Positions 13,631 to 19,911 of a DNA stretch of 24,978 nucleotides are shown one piece after another. Under the pieces are notes generated by a model that did not search any database, was not told where the DNA came from, and was given only the letters and a program-made list of their open reading frames with translations. The DNA comes from an uncultured Bacilli bacterium (GTDB lineage: Bacteria; Bacillota_I; Bacilli_A; RF39; UBA660). Both the position numbers and the translations under genes were made by a program. Location: assembly GCA_944363895.1 (NCBI GenBank), contig CALVVP010000111.1, forward strand, positions 1-24,978, given 5' to 3'. Position 1 is the first letter of the stretch; every line of letters starts with the position of its first letter.

Positions 13631-15292
13631 ATGATAAAAACTCATGAAGAATTATTCGAAATATTAAGTGAACTTTTGAAAAATTTTGAAAATGAATGTG
13701 TAGAATTTAAAAAAGCTAAAAATGATTTTGACATCGATAAATTAGGAAAATATTTTTCTGCTATAAGCAATGAAGCAACCTTGAAAAACAAACAATATGG
13801 TTGGATTGTTTTTGGTGTAGATGATAAAACACATGCTATTATTAATACTAAATATCATCTTGATAATAATTTTAATAGTGTGAAAAAACAAGTTTCGGAT
13901 AATACGACAGATAATATAACTTTCATTGAAATTTATAATTTAATTATCGATGAAAAAAGAGTCATAATGTTTCAAATACCTGCTGCTTCTGGTACACCAA
14001 CAAATTGGAAAGGGTTCCCTTACGGGCGGAGTGGCGAATCGTTGATTCCATTGACATCAAACAAAATTGAACAAATTAAAGCTACTGCTAATTATGATTG
14101 GTCAAGACAAGTAATAGAGATGGCAACTATAGAAAATTTGGACCCAGAAGCGATAAAATTAGCTCGCGAGCAATTTAAAGTAAAATATAAAGGAAAACCT
14201 ATTGCTGAAGAAATAGATAATTTATCTGATATTGATTTTTTAAATAAAGCAAAAGTTACTTTAAATGGGAAAATTACTTTTACAGCTATGTTGCTGTTAG
14301 GTAAAAATGAAGATGATTATTTAATGAACGGTTATACGCCTAGAATGACATGGAAATTATATGACGAGAAAAATGTTATTGATTATGAACATTTTGGTAT
14401 TCCTTTTATCGTAAATGTAGAAAAGATAAAATCAAAAATAAGAAATTTAAGGTATCGTTATATGATTAACGAAAATACACTGTTTCCTAACGAGGTCGAT
14501 CAGTATGATAATTATATATTACGTGAGTTAATTAATAATTGTATTGTTCATCAAGATTATAGATTAAAGGGAATAATAAATGTAATGGAATTTAAAGATA
14601 AGTTAATTATTACAAACGAAGGAAATTTTATTCCACAAAAAATAGAGAATGTTTTAAAAGATGGTTTCTCATCTCCATATTATAGAAATCAATTTTTAGC
14701 TAATGCTATGGTTAACTTAAATATGATCGATACAGTTGGAAGTGGAATAAAAAGAGTTTATAACATTCAAAAAGATAAATTTTTTCCTTTACCAGATTAT
14801 GATTTAAGTGAGGATAATAGAGTAAAAGTCACCTTATATGGCAAGATAATTGATGAGAATTATAGTAAAATTTTATTTGAAAAGACTAATTTAGATATTG
14901 ATAAAGTTATGCTTTTAGATAGAGTTCAAAAATGTTATCCAATAACAAAAGAACAAAGTGATTATTTAAAAAAAGAAAATTTAGTAGAAGGAAGATATCC
15001 TAATATTTATATTTCATCAGACATTGCTAAAATAACTGATAAACGGGAAACATATATTTATAATACTGGTTTAGAAAATGATTTTTACAAAAGTTTAATA
15101 ATTAAATATATTAAGGAATATGGTCAAGCCAGTAGAAAAGAAATTATAAATTTATTAAAAGATAAATTGCCTTCATCATTAAAAGAGAAAAATAAGGTTA
15201 GCAGAATAAGATATTTATTAGATTTATTAAAAAAGGAAGGAAAAATTTATAATGATACAAAGTCTGGACAATCATGTTGGCGATTAAAATAA
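13631..15292 (+). CDS. COG2865-type protein: AlbA_2 (Schlafen-like) plus GHKL-ATPase-like domain and C-terminal wHTH
   Basis: A 553-residue protein. The N-terminal AlbA_2 domain (about 10-150) shows the acidic signature 'ENECVEFKKAK' (Glu22, Glu25, Lys27), then 'GWIVFGVDD' and the closing 'FPYGRSGESLIPL'. The middle has the ATPase-like block 'LRELINNCIVHQDYR', then 'KLIITNEGNF' and 'IDTVGSGIKRVY'. The C-terminus looks like a winged helix ('YGQASRKEIINLLKDKL'...'RYLLDLLKKEGKIYND'). These proteins are annotated as putative transcriptional regulators; AlbA_2/Schlafen domains also occur in RNases and phage-defence proteins. A GTG at 13622 is in frame, but AGGTGAT there is the ribosome site for the ATG at 13631. 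It is the only sizeable gene of an inserted cassette. Defence function is inference. Confidence 0.85.
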   Translation: MIKTHEELFEILSELLKNFENECVEFKKAKNDFDIDKLGKYFSAISNEATLKNKQYGWIVFGVDDKTHAIINTKYHLDNNFNSVKKQVSDNTTDNITFIEIYNLIIDEKRVIMFQIPAASGTPTNWKGFPYGRSGESLIPLTSNKIEQIKATANYDWSRQVIEMATIENLDPEAIKLAREQFKVKYKGKPIAEEIDNLSDIDFLNKAKVTLNGKITFTAMLLLGKNEDDYLMNGYTPRMTWKLYDEKNVIDYEHFGIPFIVNVEKIKSKIRNLRYRYMINENTLFPNEVDQYDNYILRELINNCIVHQDYRLKGIINVMEFKDKLIITNEGNFIPQKIENVLKDGFSSPYYRNQFLANAMVNLNMIDTVGSGIKRVYNIQKDKFFPLPDYDLSEDNRVKVTLYGKIIDENYSKILFEKTNLDIDKVMLLDRVQKCYPITKEQSDYLKKENLVEGRYPNIYISSDIAKITDKRETYIYNTGLENDFYKSLIIKYIKEYGQASRKEIINLLKDKLPSSLKEKNKVSRIRYLLDLLKKEGKIYNDTKSGQSCWRLK

Positions 15293-15294
15293 TG

Positions 15295-15375
15295 TTTTGC
15301 CGCTTTTTTGCCACTTTTTGCTGCTTTTTGCTGCTTTTTTGCCACTTTTTGCCGCTTTTTTGCCACTTTTTTTGC
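15295..15375. repeat. Low-complexity tract of about eight 9-11-nt GC(C/T)(A/G)C-T5/6 units
   Basis: Directly after the COG2865 stop codon the sequence alternates GCCGC, GCCAC or GCTGC with runs of four to seven T. The opposite strand would encode Lys/Ala/Gln repeats such as 'QKVAKKQQKAAKSGKKAAK', reminiscent of basic repetitive tails on some COG2865 proteins. No start or ribosome site supports expression of that strand. The T-runs may also slow or stop transcription. Confidence 0.7.
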
Positions 15376-15436
15376 TATGAATAAAGAATAATTAAATTTT
15401 TTGAAGTATTTATTGTAACAAATAATATTAGTTGAA

Positions 15437-15473
15437 TTTTTCAAATATGTTAGTAAATTTGTCGTCGAATAAA
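15437..15473 (+). repeat. Right copy of 37-bp direct repeat
   Basis: Identical to 13442-13478, including the last 12 sense codons and TAA of the spoIIP-linked gene, here without the rest of the gene. It is followed at once by a strong terminator, as expected for the native 3' context. Confidence 0.95.
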
Positions 15474-15497
15474 AGCGAAAAAATATTCGCTTTTTTC
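15471..15497 (+). terminator. Probable original terminator of the spoIIP operon
   Basis: AAAAGCGAA/TTCGCTTTT (15471-15479 and 15486-15494) with a 6-nt loop and a T-run. It begins within the duplicated 3' end of the spoIIP-linked gene. Confidence 0.85.
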
Positions 15498-15526
15498 TTT
15501 ACAATAATGTTTTCTTTTGCTAAAAT
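15498..15526 (+). promoter_or_regulatory. dinB promoter
   Basis: TTTACA (15498-15503), 17-bp spacer, TAAAAT (15521-15526) with extended -10 TGC. No LexA-like palindrome overlaps it, so SOS control of this polymerase is not supported by the sequence. Confidence 0.7.
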
Positions 15527-15565
15527 TTTAGTAAGGGGAAATAGTTTACAAAGAAGGTGAATAAA

Positions 15566-16768
15566 TTGGAAAGAATAATTTTTCACATTGATGTCAATAA
15601 TGCTTTTTTATCGTGGACTGCCATCGATTTACTTAATCATGGTTATAAATATGATATTAGAGACTCTTATGCTGTTATCGGTGGTGACCCTAAAGCTCGC
15701 AAAGGAATCGTTTTAGCTAAATCTAACGCTTGTAAAAAATTAGGTATTTATACTTCAATGACATTATACGAAGCTAAGAAAAGATGTTCTGTTTTAAAAA
15801 TATATCCACCTAACTATAAATTTTATAGTGAAATGAGTAACAAATTATTTAATTTATTAAATAAATATACACCTGATATCGAAGTGGCTAGTATCGATGA
15901 ATGTTACTTGGATTATGGTAAAGTTAAAAACTTATATGGCGAAGAGTATCAATTTGCAGTAAAACTACAAAGAGAAATTTATGAAAATTTAAAATTTACC
16001 GTTAATATCGGGATTGCTAACAATAAATTATGCGCTAAAATGGCTAGTGATTTTAGTAAACCAAATAAAATACATACTTTATATAATTATGAAGTAGAAA
16101 CTAAAATGTATCCGTTACCAATCAATGATTTATTTATGATTGGTAAAAAAACAAGTGAAAAATTAATGAATCTAGGAATTAAAACAATCGGTGATTTAGC
16201 TAATTTCTCTTATGATAAACTATATCCTTATTTTAAAAATCAAACTAGTTTTTTAATTAATCAAGCTAAAGGTATCGATAATAGCATTGTTGATAGTGAA
16301 ACTTTTATTCCCAAAGGAATTAGTAATGAAATAACTTTAGAGAAAGATGTTATCAACAAAGAAGAGCTATATCCTTATTTGATGAATTTGTGTGAGACAG
16401 TTAGTGTTAGATTAAGAAGACAAAAAAAATATGCTTTTGTCATCTGTGTTATATTAAAAAATAATTATTTTAAGAGAAAATCCCATCAAAAAAAGTTAGT
16501 CAATGCTACTAATGTAACTAGTGAAATATATAAGATAGCTAAAGAAATATTAGATGAAATGTGGAATGATGAAAAAATTAGATTGATTGGCGTTCGATTA
16601 GATAAATTAGTCGATAATGTTATGTATCAAGCTTCCTTATTCGATACTGACACTACTGAAGAATCAAAAGTTGATGTTGTTATCGATAAGTTAAAGCAAA
16701 AATATGGTAATAAAATCATTACTAAAGCTAGTTTAAAAAATGATAAAAAACAATTTAAAGGATTATGA
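15566..16768 (+). CDS. dinB: Y-family DNA polymerase IV
   Basis: A 400-residue translesion polymerase. The N-terminal palm begins 'RIIFHIDVNNAFLSW' with metal ligand Asp9 and an aromatic steric-gate position Phe14. The second catalytic pair is Asp111-Glu112 in 'VASIDECYLDYG'. Little-finger and helix-hairpin-helix regions follow, and the C-terminal 'QASLFD' is a canonical beta-clamp-binding motif. The frame opens at a GTG (15557), but AAGAAGGTGA at that spot is the ribosome site and the TTG at 15566, five bases on, gives the standard N-terminus. It bypasses lesions or rescues stalled forks at low fidelity. No LexA box is seen. Confidence 0.95.
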   Translation: MERIIFHIDVNNAFLSWTAIDLLNHGYKYDIRDSYAVIGGDPKARKGIVLAKSNACKKLGIYTSMTLYEAKKRCSVLKIYPPNYKFYSEMSNKLFNLLNKYTPDIEVASIDECYLDYGKVKNLYGEEYQFAVKLQREIYENLKFTVNIGIANNKLCAKMASDFSKPNKIHTLYNYEVETKMYPLPINDLFMIGKKTSEKLMNLGIKTIGDLANFSYDKLYPYFKNQTSFLINQAKGIDNSIVDSETFIPKGISNEITLEKDVINKEELYPYLMNLCETVSVRLRRQKKYAFVICVILKNNYFKRKSHQKKLVNATNVTSEIYKIAKEILDEMWNDEKIRLIGVRLDKLVDNVMYQASLFDTDTTEESKVDVVIDKLKQKYGNKIITKASLKNDKKQFKGL

Positions 16769-16771
16769 TAT

Positions 16772-16800
16772 TTGTTAAAATTTAAGTTTTGTGTTATCAT
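16772..16800 (+). promoter_or_regulatory. Promoter upstream of the 323-residue unknown gene
   Basis: TTGTTA (16772-16777), 17-bp spacer, TATCAT (16795-16800) with extended -10 TGT. Confidence 0.68.
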
Positions 16801-16827
16801 ATTTAATATTATATTTAGAGGGATTTT

Positions 16828-17799
16828 ATGGAAAATGAATTAAAAAAAGAAGATTATGAAAATATCAGTCGTTTAATTAATATCAGTCAACAAATAAATA
16901 GTTTGTATGACGAATTATATCAATTAGAATTAACTAATCAAAAAGAAGAATATATATCAACTATCAATAAGTTAAAGTCAATGTTGCTTATCGAGGATGA
17001 TATTTATGTTAAAATTGGGAATTCTTATGAAAAAAATATTCAAATTTTAAATTATTTAAAAGAAAATAGACCGTTAAGTTTATTAAGTCAAGATGATTTA
17101 GTTTTTGAAACAGAATTAGTGATAATGCGAATCGTTTCAAAATTAAATAAAAATGTTTTGGCGGATAGTCAAAATTTAATTCCTGATGAAATAAAAACTA
17201 ATCCTTTGTTAGCGCAACAAATAACCCAAATTCTGACATCTTCTATAAGTATTAGAGATAGTATTTTAACTGATTTAATGTATTGCCTATTGGCAATTAT
17301 TCAAAAAGAATCTGATATCAATGTTCATCAATATTTAAAAAAAGTAAAATATAAAATTAGTTATTTATATCCTAAGATTGAAAAAAATATGCTGGAAAGA
17401 AATTTTTCAGTCGAAGAAAATCCTTGGATGGAAACGATATTAATCGGTCAGATAAATCATTATCCTAAAGATGTTATCAATGAAATAAAACAATTATATG
17501 GTAAAGAATATTATAATAAAATTTTAGAAACAATGTTGATTTATGATGATGAAGACTTAAAAGATGACCAAACGATGAATGCTGTCTTATTAAAACAATT
17601 TTTTCTAAGAGCGATATTTCTTTTACTTGATGATGAAACTATTATGGATTTAAATGATGAATTTCACGATTTGCTCGATAATTGTGAATTACAAAAAATA
17701 TTTAAAAGAAAGCAAAAAATTATTAAAATGATTCTTTCGGCTTATCGAAAAGTTAAACAAGATAAAAGTATTCCTAAAATAATTTCATTAAAATTATAA
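16828..17799 (+). CDS. Unknown 323-residue, mostly helical cytoplasmic protein
   Basis: Starts at ATG 16828 behind GAGGGA. There is no signal peptide or membrane segment. The sequence is rich in Glu, Asp, Lys, Leu and Ile with long predicted helices: an N-terminal coiled-coil-like part (about 1-60), a central Ser/Leu-rich helical core (about 120-180), and an acidic 'DDEDLKDDQ' loop near 240. A basic end follows ('FKRKQKIIKMILSAYRKVKQ'). No catalytic motif is recognisable. It has its own promoter, and the following gene is also separately promoted, so there is no clear operon link. I do not recognise the family. Confidence 0.75.
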   Translation: MENELKKEDYENISRLINISQQINSLYDELYQLELTNQKEEYISTINKLKSMLLIEDDIYVKIGNSYEKNIQILNYLKENRPLSLLSQDDLVFETELVIMRIVSKLNKNVLADSQNLIPDEIKTNPLLAQQITQILTSSISIRDSILTDLMYCLLAIIQKESDINVHQYLKKVKYKISYLYPKIEKNMLERNFSVEENPWMETILIGQINHYPKDVINEIKQLYGKEYYNKILETMLIYDDEDLKDDQTMNAVLLKQFFLRAIFLLLDDETIMDLNDEFHDLLDNCELQKIFKRKQKIIKMILSAYRKVKQDKSIPKIISLKL

Positions 17800-17803
17800 A
17801 AAA

Positions 17804-17846
17804 TCACATAAAAAAAATTGTAATTATGTGAAAATTGTGTTAAAAT
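17804..17846 (+). promoter_or_regulatory. Promoter with 8-bp inverted repeat over the -35 region
   Basis: TTGTAA (17818-17823), 17-bp spacer, TAAAAT (17841-17846) with extended -10 TGT. An inverted repeat TCACATAA (17804-17811)/TTATGTGA (17824-17831) brackets the -35. It lacks a following T-run, so it is a better candidate operator than terminator. Confidence 0.6.
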
Positions 17847-17864
17847 AACAAATAGGTGATAAAA

Positions 17865-18386
17865 ATGGACTTAAATGAAATTAAAAATTCATTAAATTCC
17901 AACCCTAATTTAACTGATGACATCAAAGATTGTTTAATGGAATTGGTCAGTTTATTTAATAGCAAGTTTCCTATGGTTAATCTTGCAAATTTAAATGAAC
18001 GTTTAAAAACTTTAAAAATAATAAGAGGTAGTCGTTTTTTAATTAAAAAATCATCTTGTTATGATCCTATTAGTAATGAAATACTAATCAATTTGGTGAA
18101 AATCGATAATAGCATTGATTGTAAACATATTTTAATGCGTGAATTATTAAATATGATAACTGCTAAAGATAATTTTACCGGATTTAATAAAGATAATGCT
18201 TATGAAGCTTTAAATATTGGTTATACTGAAATATTAACTAACTATTTAGTCGGCAACGAAAGTGAAGTCGAATATGAAGATGAAATAGTAGCAACTAATA
18301 TGATTGCTAATGTGATTGGCAACGATACTTTATTTAATGCTTATTTCAACAATGATGAAACTTTGATAATGAATAGTGTTTGTTAG
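17865..18386 (+). CDS. Unknown protein, possibly a zincin-like fold with lost zinc site
   Basis: A 173-residue cytoplasmic protein. The ATG at 17865 follows AGGTGAT; an in-frame GTG at 17856 is part of that site. The middle reads 'CKHILMRELLNMITAKD', then about 16 residues later 'ALNIGYTEILTNYLVG'. This spacing resembles zinc metalloprotease-like proteins with 'HELLHM...NEGYTEYLT', in which the two His and the later Glu bind zinc. Here HExxH has become RExxN, so metal binding and catalysis are unlikely. The resemblance is from memory and may be fortuitous. It is followed 12 bases later by an 84-residue gene, probably the same operon. Confidence 0.65.
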   Translation: MDLNEIKNSLNSNPNLTDDIKDCLMELVSLFNSKFPMVNLANLNERLKTLKIIRGSRFLIKKSSCYDPISNEILINLVKIDNSIDCKHILMRELLNMITAKDNFTGFNKDNAYEALNIGYTEILTNYLVGNESEVEYEDEIVATNMIANVIGNDTLFNAYFNNDETLIMNSVC

Positions 18387-18398
18387 AAGGAGCTTTAT

Positions 18399-18653
18399 AT
18401 GAATGAATTTATGGATATTATGAGACTAATGAATAATGGTCTAAATAATGAGAGTACTTTAAAAGAAACAATTCCTAGAATTATTAAGTTGGGTTTACTT
18501 AAAAATCCTAGTAAAATCAATGATATAAAAGATTGGATGTTACCGGAAGAGTGTTTTTCGCAACCGCATCCAGGACTAAATGAAGTAGTAGCGGCTTGTC
18601 AAGAAATTGTTCCTTCGATGGAGCAAAAAATCGACCAATCAAAAATTAGATAA
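18399..18653 (+). CDS. Unknown 84-residue protein
   Basis: ATG at 18399 behind a strong AGAAGGAG site, 12 bases after the preceding stop, so likely the second gene of a pair. The protein is soluble, has no Cys pairs beyond two single cysteines, and contains a Pro-rich middle ('WMLPEECFSQPHPGLNEVV'). No family recognised. The T-box leader of pheST begins almost at its stop codon. Confidence 0.7.
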   Translation: MNEFMDIMRLMNNGLNNESTLKETIPRIIKLGLLKNPSKINDIKDWMLPEECFSQPHPGLNEVVAACQEIVPSMEQKIDQSKIR

Positions 18654-18654
18654 A

Positions 18655-18850
18655 CTGTGAAAAAGAAGTAGTACTAAAAGTAATTATTACAAGAGAAAAT
18701 GTGGTTGGTGCAAACATTTAATAATCTTTTAGGAATTCGCCTTTGGAGTTTGTTTGGGTGACGCGTTATAGTCTTTTAAGGTAGGCTTTTGTCTATAAAT
18801 TAAGGTGGTACCACGAGCAATTCGTCCTTTGGGATAAATTGCTTTTTATT
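18655..18850 (+). promoter_or_regulatory. Phenylalanine T-box leader with terminator/antiterminator
   Basis: A T-box riboswitch upstream of pheST that senses uncharged tRNA-Phe. The Stem I distal region shows 'GGTTGGTGCAA' near 18703. The specifier codon is TTC (Phe) at 18736-18738 in the typical context GAA-TTC-GCCTTTGGAG. The T-box core AGGTGGTACCACG is at 18803-18815. The terminator pairs AGCAATT (18816-18822) with AATTGCT (18837-18843) and ends in a T-run. Uncharged tRNA should favour antitermination. The transcription start is not resolved; no clear promoter was found and it may lie within the end of the preceding gene. Confidence 0.93.
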
Positions 18851-18867
18851 ATGAGAGGAGATAAATT

Positions 18868-19911
18868 ATGGTAGATGCAAAAAAAATCAAAGAAGAAGTA
18901 ATTAACGAAATAGAAAAAATAAATGATCCTAAAATTTTATATGATATAAGAGTTAAGTATATTGGGAAAAAAGGTATTATTAGCGAGTTGGTTTCTAGTT
19001 TAGGAAAACTATCAATCGAAGAAAAAAAACAATATGGTCCTATAATCAATACTTTAAAACAAGAAGTAACAAGAATTTTTGATGATAAAAATAAAGAAAT
19101 CGAACTAAATATTTTAAATGAAAAATTAAAAAACGAAAAAATCGATATTTCTTTACCTAGTATAAAAATCCCAATGGGAAGTCCTAATATATTAGAAAAA
19201 TTAATCGAAGAAGTTGAAGAATTATTGATATCTTTGGGTTATGATGTCGTCGATGGACCAGAAGTAGAAGAAGATAAATATAATTTTGAAATGTTAAATA
19301 TTCCGAAAGGTCATCCGGCACGTGATGCTCAAGATACTTTTTATATTAAAGGTGATGAAATATTACTTAGAAGTCAAACTTCTCCTGTTCAAGTAAGAAC
19401 GATGTTAGAGTGTAAAGGTGAAAAGCCAGTTAGAATGATTTGTCCTGGGAAGACTTATCGTCGAGACGATGATGATGCTACTCATTCGCATCAATTTATG
19501 CAAATAGAAGGATTATTAGTGGATAAAGATATTAGTTTATCCGACTTAAAAGGAACAATCGATGTTATTGTTAAAAAATTGTTTGGCGAAAATATCGAAA
19601 CAAGATTTAGACCAAGTTATTATCAATTTACTGAACCTTCAGTTGAAGTTGATATTAGCTGTTTTAACTGTCATGGAAGTGGCTGTAATATTTGTAAACA
19701 TACTGGTTGGATTACTGTTGCAGGCGCGGGAGTTGTTCATCCGAATGTTTTAAGAATGTCAGGTTATGATCCAAAAGTTTGGTCAGGGTTTGCTTTTGGT
19801 TTTGGAGCTGAAAGATTAGCAATGCTTAAATACGGTATCGATGATTTAAGAGTTTTTTATAATACAGATTTAAGAGAATTAACGACATTTGATCGAAAGG
19901 AAAGTGAGTAA
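18868..19911 (+). CDS. pheS: Phenylalanyl-tRNA synthetase alpha subunit
   Basis: A 347-residue class II catalytic subunit of the (alpha-beta)2 enzyme. An N-terminal coiled-coil arm (about 1-85) precedes the catalytic core. Motif 1 region is 'GYDVVDGPEVE' followed by 'PKGHPARDAQDTFYI'. The tRNA-end and ATP region is 'LRSQTSPVQVRTM', motif 2 'GKTYRRDDDDATHSHQFMQI', and motif 3 'GFAFGFGAERLAML'. A CxxC-type loop ('CFNCHGSGCNICKHTGW') is also found in other Firmicutes PheS. The start follows GAGAGGAG. The gene is under T-box control and directly abuts pheT. Confidence 0.98.
   Translation: MVDAKKIKEEVINEIEKINDPKILYDIRVKYIGKKGIISELVSSLGKLSIEEKKQYGPIINTLKQEVTRIFDDKNKEIELNILNEKLKNEKIDISLPSIKIPMGSPNILEKLIEEVEELLISLGYDVVDGPEVEEDKYNFEMLNIPKGHPARDAQDTFYIKGDEILLRSQTSPVQVRTMLECKGEKPVRMICPGKTYRRDDDDATHSHQFMQIEGLLVDKDISLSDLKGTIDVIVKKLFGENIETRFRPSYYQFTEPSVEVDISCFNCHGSGCNICKHTGWITVAGAGVVHPNVLRMSGYDPKVWSGFAFGFGAERLAMLKYGIDDLRVFYNTDLRELTTFDRKESE

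Larger units (their letters stand above)
13479..15436 (+). mobile_element. Inserted cassette carrying a COG2865-type gene
   Basis: A segment of 1,958 bp between two exact 37-bp direct repeats that are the 3' end of the preceding gene. It contains its own terminator near the left end, one accessory gene and a low-complexity tract. No integrase, transposase or inverted termini are visible. The stem-loop directly after the right repeat looks like the original terminator of the spoIIP operon, so the cassette has split that gene from its terminator. The insertion is inferred from the repeats and is not matched to a known element. Confidence 0.6.

Noticed and set aside
15247..15444. Minus-strand Lys/Ala/Gln-rich open frame
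   Set aside because: Its body is the translation of the simple T-run repeat. It overlaps the COG2865 end and the duplicated gene end, and no ribosome site was seen.
15498..15565. LexA box upstream of dinB
   Set aside because: No GAAC...GTTC-type palindrome was found in the promoter or leader.
18849..19049. Minus-strand open frame at the start of pheS
   Set aside because: Shadow of pheS; the T-box and ribosome site define the plus-strand gene.
19562..19753. Out-of-frame plus-strand open frame inside pheS
   Set aside because: Lies within a conserved synthetase domain in another frame.
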